From the NCBI GenBank assembly GCA_002783265.1, contig PFFG01000008.1, forward strand, positions 16,424 through 80,423: DNA of 64,000 nt. The letters run 5' to 3'. The notes below the pieces were generated by a model. The model did no database searches. It was given only the letters and a program-made list of their open reading frames with translations, and was not told the origin of the DNA. The DNA comes from Candidatus Gracilibacteria bacterium CG17_big_fil_post_rev_8_21_14_2_50_48_13 (GTDB lineage: Bacteria > Patescibacteriota > Gracilibacteria > 1-14-2-50-48-13). A program made the position numbers and the translations under genes. This document shows positions 32,859 through 41,504 of this stretch, piece after piece; within the stretch, counting starts at the first letter, position 1; each line of letters begins with the position of its first letter.

Positions 32859-32881
32859 GGTACGACCATTGCAATGAGCTT

Positions 32882-34330
32882 TTAAAACACCAACGGTCCT
32901 CTCCGGGTTCGCTTGGTTCGACGTTCGTGCTTTGCCACAAAAGAATCAAATCGCAAAGCGCCAATTTCTTGTTCCACGATTTTTTCATCAATCTGCCACT
33001 CGTCTAGCCAGGTGTAGAATTCCTGCCGGGTCATAATTACCTCTTCCTCCGTGCCATGAGGATATAGATGCACTTCCAGAGTAAGACCGTGTGCTTGGGA
33101 AAATGCAGGAGCGTCGGCACTGGGGCGGAAGCCCTTGGGCAACAAGGTCGTGTGCGCAGGAATGGTGGTTTTCCCCGCATATACCTGCGTGTGCTCGACC
33201 TGGGGATTGTCTGTATGCTCTATCTGATGATGCAATGTACGACCACGGGGCACATGGAGGTATGCCTTGGAGGAGCGTGTGCCCGTACTGGATATACCTG
33301 AAGCACTGCGAGAGTGGGGTTCTCCTTTTTTTTCTTCAATGGGCCACCCGACCATAGCACGCAATGCGGGTAGGTGTGTGTCGCGCAAAGTGAGCAGACC
33401 AAGTTTATAGAGTATTTGGCGAAGGAGAGGTTCTCGCGCTTGCCCAAGGGCAGCAAGCAGCGCAGCATCCCCATCAGCATATGTACACATCATTCCACCA
33501 TCTTTTCGAATCTGTAGGTCAAGGCATCCTGGATAACTGGTAAGGGAAAGTGTACCGTTATCGGTGGTATACTCTTCTAAGGCATTATAAAGCGAAAAAG
33601 ACGCACAGAGCGCTGCGTATGCTTCAGGGCGGATAAGGAGCATGCGGCAAAGGGGCTTTTCGCCGCGAATGGTGATGGGTTCTAAGAATGAAAGCGTATA
33701 TCCTTCCAAGGGTGCAAGGGCGGGATCAAGGTATGTTTCCACTGGGGTATCAGCATGAACGATGTCAACATGCTTGTTGCGCGCAATAAAATCTGCTGCT
33801 TCTTTGCACTCAGATGCAATCTCGAGTGCATCAGAAGTAAGGCAGATGTCTTGAATACGCCCATAGAATGATGTAGCGATGGAGGCAATACATTTTCCGG
33901 TGGCATTGATAGAAGGTTCATCAGCAGAGAGTTTCATTCTTTTCCTACCTGCCAGGTGAATGTTCAGGACTAAAGGGGTGTATCGCATCTCGATGATCTT
34001 AAGCGGTTTTTCTACCTTGGTTAGCTCGCTGAGCGTCCCTAGGGTCTGGAGAATGCTAAAGGCGTCACGCAATTTGTATACAAGTGTATTGATCCCATCA
34101 GTTAGTGTGCCTGCATAAAGAAGTGTTTTATCATTTTCATTCACTTGGAGATACTCCTGGAAACTCTGTAGGGCAATTTCTTCCATGACGCCTCGCATGT
34201 TGGTTTTTTTTCTCTGTTCCCAAAGGAGTTTCGCAGCTGAAAAGATGGAGCAGGTATCCTGGAGCTTCAGAAGCTGCTTTCTGGGCTGTTCGACAGAATG
34301 TAGGCGATTTTTGCGAGAATAATTTTTCAT
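32882..34330 (-). CDS. Large protein of unknown function (482 residues)
   Basis: A protein starting MKNYSRKNRLHSVEQPRKQL. The N-terminal third is helical and the middle is mixed (MRYTPLVLNIHLAGRKRMKL). A Ser/Thr/His-rich segment of about 70 residues follows (from HSRSASGISSTGTRSS), and then a C-terminal domain ends in the basic RRTKRTRRGPLVF. No family is recognised. It is the first gene of the minus-strand pair with 30888-32858, divergent from 34456. The ATG at 34330 was chosen over the one at 34351 because both have weak context and the former has the common CC-ATG pattern. Confidence 0.65.
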   Translation of the reverse strand: MKNYSRKNRLHSVEQPRKQLLKLQDTCSIFSAAKLLWEQRKKTNMRGVMEEIALQSFQEYLQVNENDKTLLYAGTLTDGINTLVYKLRDAFSILQTLGTLSELTKVEKPLKIIEMRYTPLVLNIHLAGRKRMKLSADEPSINATGKCIASIATSFYGRIQDICLTSDALEIASECKEAADFIARNKHVDIVHADTPVETYLDPALAPLEGYTLSFLEPITIRGEKPLCRMLLIRPEAYAALCASFSLYNALEEYTTDNGTLSLTSYPGCLDLQIRKDGGMMCTYADGDAALLAALGQAREPLLRQILYKLGLLTLRDTHLPALRAMVGWPIEEKKGEPHSRSASGISSTGTRSSKAYLHVPRGRTLHHQIEHTDNPQVEHTQVYAGKTTIPAHTTLLPKGFRPSADAPAFSQAHGLTLEVHLYPHGTEEEVIMTRQEFYTWLDEWQIDEKIVEQEIGALRFDSFVAKHERRTKRTRRGPLVF

Positions 34331-34455
34331 GGTTTTGTTATATATATGCACAGGGGCCTGGTCAAGGTGTATTTCTGCCCATTAAATTGAGACGGAATGA
34401 AGCTTGACAAGAGTAAAAAAAGTAATTTAATGCTCGCGATAAATTGAATACGCGT

Positions 34456-35994
34456 ATGCAATCGCACTTTTCCCTCCCCACATCTGAGACCCACGCACGG
34501 CGTGAACGCGCCGTAAATGCCATGCGTGTTGATAAGCTGCCAGAAAAGGTCGGGAGCGATTTTCGTAGTGCTCTTCTCAATCTGCTGGGGGAAATGCACT
34601 ACCGCTACCTCTCCGTGCCTGTGGATGCGGCAGAACCAACTAGGCAGGCCTTTTTTCATGTCACAAATCATCAGCCCGTTGTAAAGGTTTTTACCGCTTT
34701 CTACCAGAGTTTGCGAAGGTATATTCTGGAAAAAATTCGCACCACGGCAACGTCGATGCGTGTGACAGGAGCGGATGATCGCAGGCGAGAACTCCAAAAA
34801 GCCAGGACATTTCTTGAGCGTGATTTTCAGTTTCTGGAGAACTTGGCAAAAAAAGATCCAGTTGCGGAGCAGGTTCTGGAATTGACCGTCATTTATCGCG
34901 CACTGTTTTTTTATACACTGCAATTTTCCGCGTACTCCAATGCGGAGTATCCTAGTTTGTATATGACGCCCCCGACGGAGCCGGCAGGCATGTCCGACTA
35001 TTATCATGAATTTCTTGCCTATTATTTCCGCAAGAAAAATATTGTTGCTACACTGCACAAAAGTGCACCCATGAAGGCAAAAGAGAGTTTTGAGGGGGGC
35101 TCTTTCTTTCACGACTGGGTGAGGTGGTCCGCCCTGGTCCAAAGTTTTCATGGTAAATCTGATGAGGAGGTTACGCAGACCATGACTCATATGAAGCGGG
35201 ATTTTATTCCCATGGAGATGGGCATTGCCGATCGTGAACGCACGCTCAAAAATGAGGCAGAGCTGGTACAAAAACTGACGAAAGAGGATGCCTCTCTATA
35301 CATGCATGTTTCCAAGGATGCCCTTGCGGTGAAAATGGCTCAGCTAACGCCACATCTTTCTGTGCTGGAAAACATTTCACGCCTTTCTGCGGAAGAACTG
35401 GATATGCTCCAGTCATACCTGCCGAGATGCACGTATCGTCATTTTTCCTTTGAGCTCATGCCGGGGACGGGGATGACGGAGGGGCGCGTTCGTTTTGCGG
35501 TCCATGATCAGAGAGATAACCTGTATTACGAGCATACCCTGGAGCTGGCACTGAACCCTCCTTGTGTGCGGATTGAGCAGTACCCATACCTTGATCTCGA
35601 TGAAGAATCGGCTTTTGTCGGTCTGGGTACGCCATTTCGGGCTCTGGGCATGCATTTGCTGGAGCGTGCACTGGAGTTGGTGGATGCGTACCAGACGCTC
35701 TATGCGGAGGAGGAGTGCACGGAAGAAGATTGTGGATCGACCATGCAGAAGGATCCTCTTGGCAAGTGGTTAGATGGTATTCACTCGAAATATCATGCGC
35801 AATTGCGTCGCGCTATGCAGGACGTCATTGACAACAACCTTGCGTCCTATAAACAGGTGGATATTCGGGCAGAAAAAAATCTTCGCCGCATTCGCGTGGG
35901 TGGCTATCGCATCGTCTTTGAGCGCAATGGTAGCTACAATACCATTGTTGAAGTGGGGGCACGCCAGGATGTGTACCGGAAATGGGGCGGGTAA
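34456..35994 (+). CDS. Large protein with C-terminal RelE/ParE-like domain
   Basis: A 512-residue protein. The first 430 residues are a helical region of unknown type with short beta segments (YRHFSFELMPGTGMTEGRVR). The last 75 resemble a RelE-superfamily toxin: a helix pair (YHAQLRRAMQDVIDNN), then KNLRRIRVGGYRIVFERNGS and VEVGARQDVYRKW. That matches the family's LRGxxxxRvRvGdYRi.Y....v..VghRrdvY pattern. No antitoxin gene is adjacent, so the large N-terminal part may be the control domain. The ATG at 34456 is used; a TTG lies 12 nt upstream. A TTGACA at 34404-34409 is a likely -35. Confidence 0.65.
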   Translation: MQSHFSLPTSETHARRERAVNAMRVDKLPEKVGSDFRSALLNLLGEMHYRYLSVPVDAAEPTRQAFFHVTNHQPVVKVFTAFYQSLRRYILEKIRTTATSMRVTGADDRRRELQKARTFLERDFQFLENLAKKDPVAEQVLELTVIYRALFFYTLQFSAYSNAEYPSLYMTPPTEPAGMSDYYHEFLAYYFRKKNIVATLHKSAPMKAKESFEGGSFFHDWVRWSALVQSFHGKSDEEVTQTMTHMKRDFIPMEMGIADRERTLKNEAELVQKLTKEDASLYMHVSKDALAVKMAQLTPHLSVLENISRLSAEELDMLQSYLPRCTYRHFSFELMPGTGMTEGRVRFAVHDQRDNLYYEHTLELALNPPCVRIEQYPYLDLDEESAFVGLGTPFRALGMHLLERALELVDAYQTLYAEEECTEEDCGSTMQKDPLGKWLDGIHSKYHAQLRRAMQDVIDNNLASYKQVDIRAEKNLRRIRVGGYRIVFERNGSYNTIVEVGARQDVYRKWGG

Positions 35995-36001
35995 TGGTCC
36001 C

Positions 36002-37063
36002 TCAATCTAAGCGCAGGAGCTGAGTAATGGATTGAAGATTTTCACGAAACTCAGCACGATTGGGGATGGCGACTTCTGTTCGCTGTTCTTCTGCGTAGGC
36101 GTACTCTGAGAGGTAGTAATGGAAGAGAAAATACCGGTAGAGTGATGCAAGCGAGTGGACTTTTTCTTCTTCAAGCGGGAGAAATACATCCGCGTGGGAT
36201 GGAAGAATACGTGTTGTGGTGAGGTATTCGATTTTGCCACGAATATCCGTCGGAAAGGACGTGAGGTGACGTTTCATGATTGCCTCTGTTAATTCCTTTT
36301 CTCGCAAGGCGCGAACAAACTTGTAGGCAAGAAAGAGTTGCACGGCGCGTAGTGGACCAAACTTCACGGAACCTGTTTGAATGACGCCCTCACGATCAAA
36401 AAACATGAGGCCTTCCTCCGTATCAAAATGTGCCAGGTCGCGGCCACCAAAGCGGCCCTTACCATTCTTTTGACAAATGGAACGGTATTGAATGAGGTTC
36501 TTTCTCAAGCGATACAGCATTTCTTTTCCCTCTTCTTGGTGTGCAATTGTTTGTCCGAGCATGCCTTTTGCCTCGTTTAAGACATAACCCGAACGGGAAT
36601 CAAGACTCCGCGCGTCGAAAATTCGTGTTGGCCAACTGCTTTCCAACTTGGATTTGTTATTTTTGAAGTAGGGAAGAAGCGAAGGGTCAAGAAACTTTAC
36701 TTCGACGTCACCAAAAACTTTCTTACCACCATGCGTTTGATCAAGGAGGAGATGCTCGATAGTGCTTGCAATCTCTTTTTGCACGTGGTCGATGAAGACT
36801 ATTGCTTCGAGGGGCGACGTTTCAACGCCCTTTTTTTCCCAGCGACCGTCACTCCCCGTGGTGGCGAAGTGGAGTCTTCCTTCATATCCTGTTTCATCGC
36901 GAAGCACATTGCTTAAATCCTGGTGGAGTTTGTTGATGACGGGTTCGAGTACCCAGTGATCATAGTGATTGCGCAGATGCACATCGATTAAATAGCACTC
37001 GGGATGCGTGACGAGCTCAAAGGGGCTGCGAAGGCGGGGTGCAGAGTGTAGAGGAATGTTCAT
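36002..37063 (-). CDS. Possible nucleotidyltransferase-fold protein
   Basis: A 353-residue protein. HFATTGSDGRWEKKGVETSP near residues 65-84 resembles the G-S/D-x-G-R-x-E...P-x-E active-site turn of GlnD/DUF294-like nucleotidyltransferases, although the expected D-x-D is replaced by PLEAIVF. A helical C-terminal half with KFGPLRAVQLFLAYKFVRAL is also like that group. The call is tentative. It converges with the RelE-domain gene (7 nt between stops) and diverges from the DUF6624 gene. Confidence 0.45.
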   Translation of the reverse strand: MNIPLHSAPRLRSPFELVTHPECYLIDVHLRNHYDHWVLEPVINKLHQDLSNVLRDETGYEGRLHFATTGSDGRWEKKGVETSPLEAIVFIDHVQKEIASTIEHLLLDQTHGGKKVFGDVEVKFLDPSLLPYFKNNKSKLESSWPTRIFDARSLDSRSGYVLNEAKGMLGQTIAHQEEGKEMLYRLRKNLIQYRSICQKNGKGRFGGRDLAHFDTEEGLMFFDREGVIQTGSVKFGPLRAVQLFLAYKFVRALREKELTEAIMKRHLTSFPTDIRGKIEYLTTTRILPSHADVFLPLEEEKVHSLASLYRYFLFHYYLSEYAYAEEQRTEVAIPNRAEFRENLQSITQLLRLD

Positions 37064-37224
37064 AGATTTGCATAGTAGATGGAATACTTTTACAACAAAA
37101 ATTTACTTTTGCAATTCCTTTTTGGGTCAGAGATGATTAGCTTTTGAAAAATTCCGTTGCGATGGTTGGTAGGGGGTGAGAGGGTAGTGTCACGAAATTT
37201 GTATACATCTTCTGGAATTTTCTT

Positions 37225-37716
37225 ATGCATATTGAGCGTATATCACAGGAAATTCTGGCTATGTTCCAAGCAGATCAATCAATGCGGCTTGCATGGAGTG
37301 ATGATGGTGGGCAGTGGGATGCACAACTTGATGTGAACAACACAGACCGCCTGAGGGAGATACTCTGCCGCATTGAGGGATGGCCGCGGTTGCGTATTTT
37401 TGGTGATCAGGTGTGCAACGCTACCTGGGTATTGGTGCAGCACGCGGATCATGATGTTGCATGGCAGAAGGCGTGTTTGGCCATGATGCAACAGCTTCCC
37501 CTGAAGGACGTGAACCAGGGGAATATTGCTTTTCTTATGGATCGCATTGCCGCGAATGAGGGGCGCCCGCAGGTTTTCGGAACGCAGCTGCAGAAGGGAT
37601 TTGATGGGCGGTGGGAGGCGAGAAATCTGGCGGAACCGGAAAGTGTGGATTCCCGAAGATATATCTATGGTTTAGAGCCTCTTTGCTTATACCTTGAAGG
37701 TGCGAACAGATGGTAA
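37225..37716 (+). CDS. DUF6624-type protein
   Basis: A 163-residue protein with the DUF6624 pattern: WPRLRIFGDQVCNATWVLVQ HAD, then a helix WQKACLAMMQQLPL, then FLMDRIAANEGRPQVFGTQL and finally VDSRRYIYGLEPLCLYL. The DRv...G..Q.(F/Y)GTQ block is diagnostic. The function of the family is unknown. It has no signal peptide. The promoter for the next gene overlaps its 3' end. Confidence 0.75.
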   Translation: MHIERISQEILAMFQADQSMRLAWSDDGGQWDAQLDVNNTDRLREILCRIEGWPRLRIFGDQVCNATWVLVQHADHDVAWQKACLAMMQQLPLKDVNQGNIAFLMDRIAANEGRPQVFGTQLQKGFDGRWEARNLAEPESVDSRRYIYGLEPLCLYLEGANRW

Positions 37717-37722
37717 TACAAT
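37694..37722 (+). promoter_or_regulatory. Promoter for the exported protein at 37747
   Basis: TTGAAG (37694-37699) and TACAAT (37717-37722) are separated by 17 nt. The -35 lies inside the DUF6624 coding end. The predicted start near 37729 gives a leader of about 18 nt without a Shine-Dalgarno, matching the short leaders seen elsewhere. Confidence 0.5.
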
Positions 37723-37746
37723 GGGGCTAACCTTACTCAACCTTGT

Positions 37747-38553
37747 ATGAAAAATACCCTCATCGGAGTCCTTCTTGTTCTTGTGGCGGTTCTTGTGGGC
37801 ACGCTACTTATGGTGACAGTGAAGGCGCCGCCCCTCGCCTCGACGGGCGTGCTCATGAATACCAATGTTGCGACGGAGCCTTCGAATACGAATGCGGTGA
37901 GCGTGCCTATAACACAAAAATTGGAATCGCCTGCAACCATGACGCGCTCTGTTGCCTTTGGAAAGGAAATTTTTACATCGACTGCGCAGGCCGATCTTCG
38001 CCTCGTCAGTACAACCGCAACTTCGATACCGACGCGTACCGAGTATTGTGCCACCTTTGCCGATGGGGGAACGTGTGATTACGATGCGGGGAAACTTCGG
38101 GATGCGCAGCGCGCTCAGGTGAGTGTCCTTTCCCGCTATCTGGCAGGTGAACGACCAGCGCTTGAGGCACCTTTGCACAGTGCGTTCGCCACAGAGGCCG
38201 GGGGCTATATGTCCACGATGATTATGGAACTGGATAAACAGCTCCCTGGCAGTGACCAGTCCTATGTTGCTGTCACTATGGAGGGGCAGGATGTGGGCGC
38301 GGTTTTGACACTTCGTGCTTTTGCGAAAAAAGGTGACGTGTACTATACACTCACCTATCCGCTCAATGATGCAACCTGCGTGCTGAACAGCAAGGGCTGT
38401 GCCATAACATCACGCGTGGAGGCCGCCTATGCGACCTGTAAAATGGAAGAGGCACTGCTTCCGTGTCTGACGGCTACCATGTCATCTGATGCTCGTTTGC
38501 GAGCAGAAGCAACAAAGAGCACGGAGGAGTTGTTTTCCCATTTGACGCTCTAG
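37747..38553 (+). CDS. Exported or membrane-anchored protein of unknown function
   Basis: A 268-residue protein. An N-terminal hydrophobic helix (LIGVLLVLVAVLVGTLLMV) acts as signal anchor. It is followed by a Thr/Asn/Pro-rich linker and an exported domain with four or more cysteines (YCATFADGGTCDYD; DATCVLNSKGCAI; CKMEEALLPCL) likely to be in disulfides. The central part (SYVAVTMEGQDVGAVLTLRA) is beta-rich. No family is recognised with certainty. Confidence 0.6.
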   Translation: MKNTLIGVLLVLVAVLVGTLLMVTVKAPPLASTGVLMNTNVATEPSNTNAVSVPITQKLESPATMTRSVAFGKEIFTSTAQADLRLVSTTATSIPTRTEYCATFADGGTCDYDAGKLRDAQRAQVSVLSRYLAGERPALEAPLHSAFATEAGGYMSTMIMELDKQLPGSDQSYVAVTMEGQDVGAVLTLRAFAKKGDVYYTLTYPLNDATCVLNSKGCAITSRVEAAYATCKMEEALLPCLTATMSSDARLRAEATKSTEELFSHLTL

Positions 38554-38565
38554 GGAAGTGTGATA

Positions 38566-38610
38566 TTGACAGGGTAAATAAGCAGTGTAAAAAGTCACAA
38601 AACTTTTTAC
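38566..38610 (+). promoter_or_regulatory. Promoter with overlapping 9-bp inverted repeat
   Basis: TTGACA (38566-38571) is followed after 16 nt by TAAAAA (38588-38593), a weak -10. A perfect inverted repeat GTAAAAAGT / ACTTTTTAC (38587-38595 and 38602-38610) with a 6-nt loop covers the -10 and start site, directly upstream of the GTG at 38619. This would suit a repressor operator or an RNA hairpin at the 5' end of the mRNA. It is AT-rich and so an unlikely terminator. Confidence 0.4.
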
Positions 38611-38618
38611 ATTAAGTT

Positions 38619-39668
38619 GTGTTTGTACAAAAAACTCCAGAGAATTTTACTGCGGGACGTTACATAGCTCGACCTTTGACGAAGGCTATCGACCTGGAAG
38701 TTCCGCGTCTCCGTAGTATTTTGCGCGAACGCTTTGCGCTGGGAGATATCCTCTCCTTCAACAAAGATGAATGCCTGAATAAGGCCATCCTCATTGATCG
38801 AACTCCTGTTTCCTTCAGGCAGATTTTTGCATTTTTTGACATTCCAGTACCCAATCGATGGTCAGTCAGCGAGATTCCACCACCCTATTATCTTGCAGAA
38901 GAAGTCTGGCCTGAACTGGAGGTCATACCGCAAGAGATACGTCAGGAGAAATGGCATGTCATGAGAAAACTGCTCGTGTGGGAATCTGCTTTTCTTGTAG
39001 GAAAGTTGGGGGAACAGTTTCCTGAACCGGACGCGTTTCTGCGCGCCCTATTTGCCATGCCTCACGGGAGGTGGGGAGATATGGTGGTGGCAGAGCCTGC
39101 GCCGAGAGCGGAGATTACGCTGCGTCATGCAGTCCATGTTTTGCTGAAGCGATATAAGCCAGACTATCAAATCAGAGCAACTTTTCAGCCCGGTAAGGAA
39201 TTGATCGCAGAAATGATCACCTTGGTGTGGGTAAAGTATTCTTTTGAGGACGCGGTAGCGCTTTTTGAGCGAGAACAAAAAGCGGCTTATCGCAAGGAAA
39301 TTATGCATGCGGCCTTAGATCCCATTGAATTTCTCGATACCTATATTGGGAAACAAGGCATTGGTCACATACCCATGAGAGTGGTCGGGACGGTTCTCGA
39401 TCTTCCCTTTTCCATGGTGGCGAAATCTGCTCTTCTGCAATTGTTGACCTCACTTTACCCTGAGTCTGCGCTGGTGCAAACCCTGTGGGCGTATTGGGAA
39501 GATCCGCGGCTTTTTCTTACGGATATGCAGACAGGTGAAGGTATTGCGCGCGAGCTCCCACCGCGCGTTGTGGCGCACATGCTGGGCAAAGATCCGAACT
39601 ATTATGGAAGAAATCCGAAGAAGCTGCAGGCCTATGTAGAGCACCTGATGACGCAGGGGATATCTTGA
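38619..39668 (+). CDS. Hypothetical helical protein (GTG start)
   Basis: A 349-residue soluble protein of unknown family that starts at GTG (38619). It is mostly helical, with segments such as PRLRSILRERFALGDILSF and HVLLKRYKPDYQIRATFQ. There is no signal, membrane segment or catalytic motif that I can identify. Its TGA overlaps an upstream TTG start option for the RDD gene (TTGA), so the two are co-transcribed. The GTG is favoured because it follows the promoter/inverted repeat by only 8 nt. Confidence 0.6.
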   Translation: MFVQKTPENFTAGRYIARPLTKAIDLEVPRLRSILRERFALGDILSFNKDECLNKAILIDRTPVSFRQIFAFFDIPVPNRWSVSEIPPPYYLAEEVWPELEVIPQEIRQEKWHVMRKLLVWESAFLVGKLGEQFPEPDAFLRALFAMPHGRWGDMVVAEPAPRAEITLRHAVHVLLKRYKPDYQIRATFQPGKELIAEMITLVWVKYSFEDAVALFEREQKAAYRKEIMHAALDPIEFLDTYIGKQGIGHIPMRVVGTVLDLPFSMVAKSALLQLLTSLYPESALVQTLWAYWEDPRLFLTDMQTGEGIARELPPRVVAHMLGKDPNYYGRNPKKLQAYVEHLMTQGIS

Positions 39669-39718
39669 CTTCTGCCCGTAGGCGCGTTAGATCAGAAGAG
39701 TACTTTAGCAGACTTTTT

Positions 39719-40231
39719 ATGGAAGCACCCAAGCAGCCCATCGTCGAGACAGAAATTATGCGCATCGCACGTGAATCTCGCCCATGGCGATTGCTGGTTT
39801 TGCGCGGTGTTGCCCGCTTTTTGGATGGGATTTTTTTGATGGTGCCCATGGGCCTGTTCGTCTCAGGCGTTCTGAGTATGGCACCACAGGGGAAGCAAAG
39901 TTCATTCACGCTTTGGCTGGGTCTTGCATGCATGCTTGTCATCATGTTGTATCACCCGGTTTGCGAGGTTCGCTTTGGAGGAAGTCTTGCAAAACAGTTG
40001 CTAGGGCTGCAGGTCCTCACAGCGGAGGGGGAGTACATTTCGAGTATGCAAGCGGCCAAACGGTGGCTAACCACGCTTTTTGGTTCCCTTGGTCAGGTAG
40101 GCGATATTGTTGCGGCTGTTGCTATCATTACCAACGAATACCACCAACGTGTTGGTGACTACTGGGCAAACACCTATGTTATTGAAAAATCAGCAAGAGA
40201 AAAGCTTCACGAGGGAGCTTTGCATCTGTAG
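39719..40231 (+). CDS. RDD family membrane protein, copy 2
   Basis: A 170-residue homologue of the protein at 29621-30118. The first RDD helix reads LVLRGVARFLDGIFLMVPMG, followed by MLYHPVCEVRFGGSLAKQLL and GLQVLTAEGEYISSMQAAKR. A final helix precedes HQRVGDYWANTYV, which matches HQRIGDVMAKTFV in copy 1. The ATG at 39719 is used. An in-frame TTG at 39665 that overlaps the preceding stop would add 18 residues and cannot be excluded. Confidence 0.8.
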   Translation: MEAPKQPIVETEIMRIARESRPWRLLVLRGVARFLDGIFLMVPMGLFVSGVLSMAPQGKQSSFTLWLGLACMLVIMLYHPVCEVRFGGSLAKQLLGLQVLTAEGEYISSMQAAKRWLTTLFGSLGQVGDIVAAVAIITNEYHQRVGDYWANTYVIEKSAREKLHEGALHL

Positions 40232-40272
40232 GGGCACGTTTGCCTAACGCGTAGGAAAGGGCGAAAAATCTC

Positions 40273-40563
40273 TCAGCTCCGAGCGACATGACGATAATAC
40301 GACTCCAGGAGTTCTGCATGCTCCGTACGAAGAAGGATCATGAGTTCACGAATACTGTCCTCCGACGCTGTTTCGATACTGCGCGGTTGGATCCCAAGGT
40401 ATCGATGCAGGAATCCCCCGTATTTACTGAGTAAGTGATATTTGACCGTATCAAGCTCTGTGGCTGGCACAGGAAAACTGAGTCGCTCAAGCACATGCTC
40501 CATCTCGCTATCAAAATGGTGCGCTTTGGGTGAATGTTCAGATGGCATAGACAGAAAAATCAT
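40273..40563 (-). CDS. Small hypothetical protein
   Basis: A 96-residue hydrophilic helical protein (MIFLSMPSEHSPKAHHF at the start, then HVLERLSFPVPATELDTVKY). There is no known motif. It follows the gene at 40579 by about 15 nt on the same strand and is surely in its operon. The start is uncertain: ATG at 40563, ATG at 40548, or a TTG at 40575. Confidence 0.5.
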   Translation of the reverse strand: MIFLSMPSEHSPKAHHFDSEMEHVLERLSFPVPATELDTVKYHLLSKYGGFLHRYLGIQPRSIETASEDSIRELMILLRTEHAELLESYYRHVARS

Positions 40564-40578
40564 GCGTTCATGCAAGGG

Positions 40579-41391
40579 TTACTTAAGTCCACAAAGAAAA
40601 ATATCGAGGGAACGAATATACTTTTCGAGGAGTACCATATAATTTTGTGCGGATCGGAGGAGGGCAAAGGACTCACCGGTGCGCATGGAGGGTACAAGTG
40701 CCATGATATGCACGTTGATGGCTTCCTTGGCCTTGTGCATGTCATCAAGAATTTGTGTTGCACTCTTCGTATGCTGGGTATCGCGTGGCAGTGTCGTTAG
40801 GTGTGGTGTGAAGTCTTCAAACTCGAAGAGGGGAATGCCATGCTCGATGCACGTTGTGGTGCTTGCCCAAATCCAGAGGAGCCCCTGACTGATCACTTCG
40901 CTCGGCATAAAGAGACTCAGCGTTACATGATATGCACTGGTATTCACGTCGTCGGTTTTGAGACCATGCCTTGTGGTTAAAGCGTTGGTTAAGTGCAGAT
41001 AGTGCTCAGAGAGGGAGCGTATAAAGGGAAGTTGGTGCAAGGAAGCAGCCTTCTCCTCACCGGTTGTGCGGTTGTATATTTCCAGTTCTTTCATTGCTGT
41101 GTGATACAACTGGCGACGTGCTGCTTTACTTTCGTCTCGTTGTAAGGGGACCTGCAGTAAGAGCGAAGCAACTTGATCTTTGCGCTCTTGGACAAGGGTT
41201 TCGAGAATTGGTAGCGAAAGCACATTTGGATGTTGTTTAGTGTAGGTGGAAAGGCGAATAGATTGATACAACCTTTGAGCAAGGTACTCTGTTACTTCAT
41301 CAAGAACAAGACGACCATTGTTTTCTTTTGAGGGTACGCAAGAGCTCGGCAACAGAGACGCAAGTTTTTCGAAGTCCAGGTATTTTTTCAT
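40579..41391 (-). CDS. Hypothetical helical protein
   Basis: A 270-residue protein starting MKKYLDFEKLASLLPSSCVP. It is almost entirely helical and polar, without signal peptide or membrane helices, and I cannot place it in a family. It pairs with the small gene at 40273-40563 downstream and is divergent from the PIF1-like helicase. In style (length, helical content, no catalytic motif) it resembles the other unassigned genes of this block. Confidence 0.55.
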   Translation of the reverse strand: MKKYLDFEKLASLLPSSCVPSKENNGRLVLDEVTEYLAQRLYQSIRLSTYTKQHPNVLSLPILETLVQERKDQVASLLLQVPLQRDESKAARRQLYHTAMKELEIYNRTTGEEKAASLHQLPFIRSLSEHYLHLTNALTTRHGLKTDDVNTSAYHVTLSLFMPSEVISQGLLWIWASTTTCIEHGIPLFEFEDFTPHLTTLPRDTQHTKSATQILDDMHKAKEAINVHIMALVPSMRTGESFALLRSAQNYMVLLEKYIRSLDIFLCGLK

Positions 41392-41504
41392 GGTGGAGAA
41401 TAATTTTAGGGTATTTTGCGATTATTTTAACTATAGTCAATACATCTTTTATCTTGCTATGAAACAGAGAAACAGTCACTATACTTGCCGTATTATCCAC
41501 CTGC

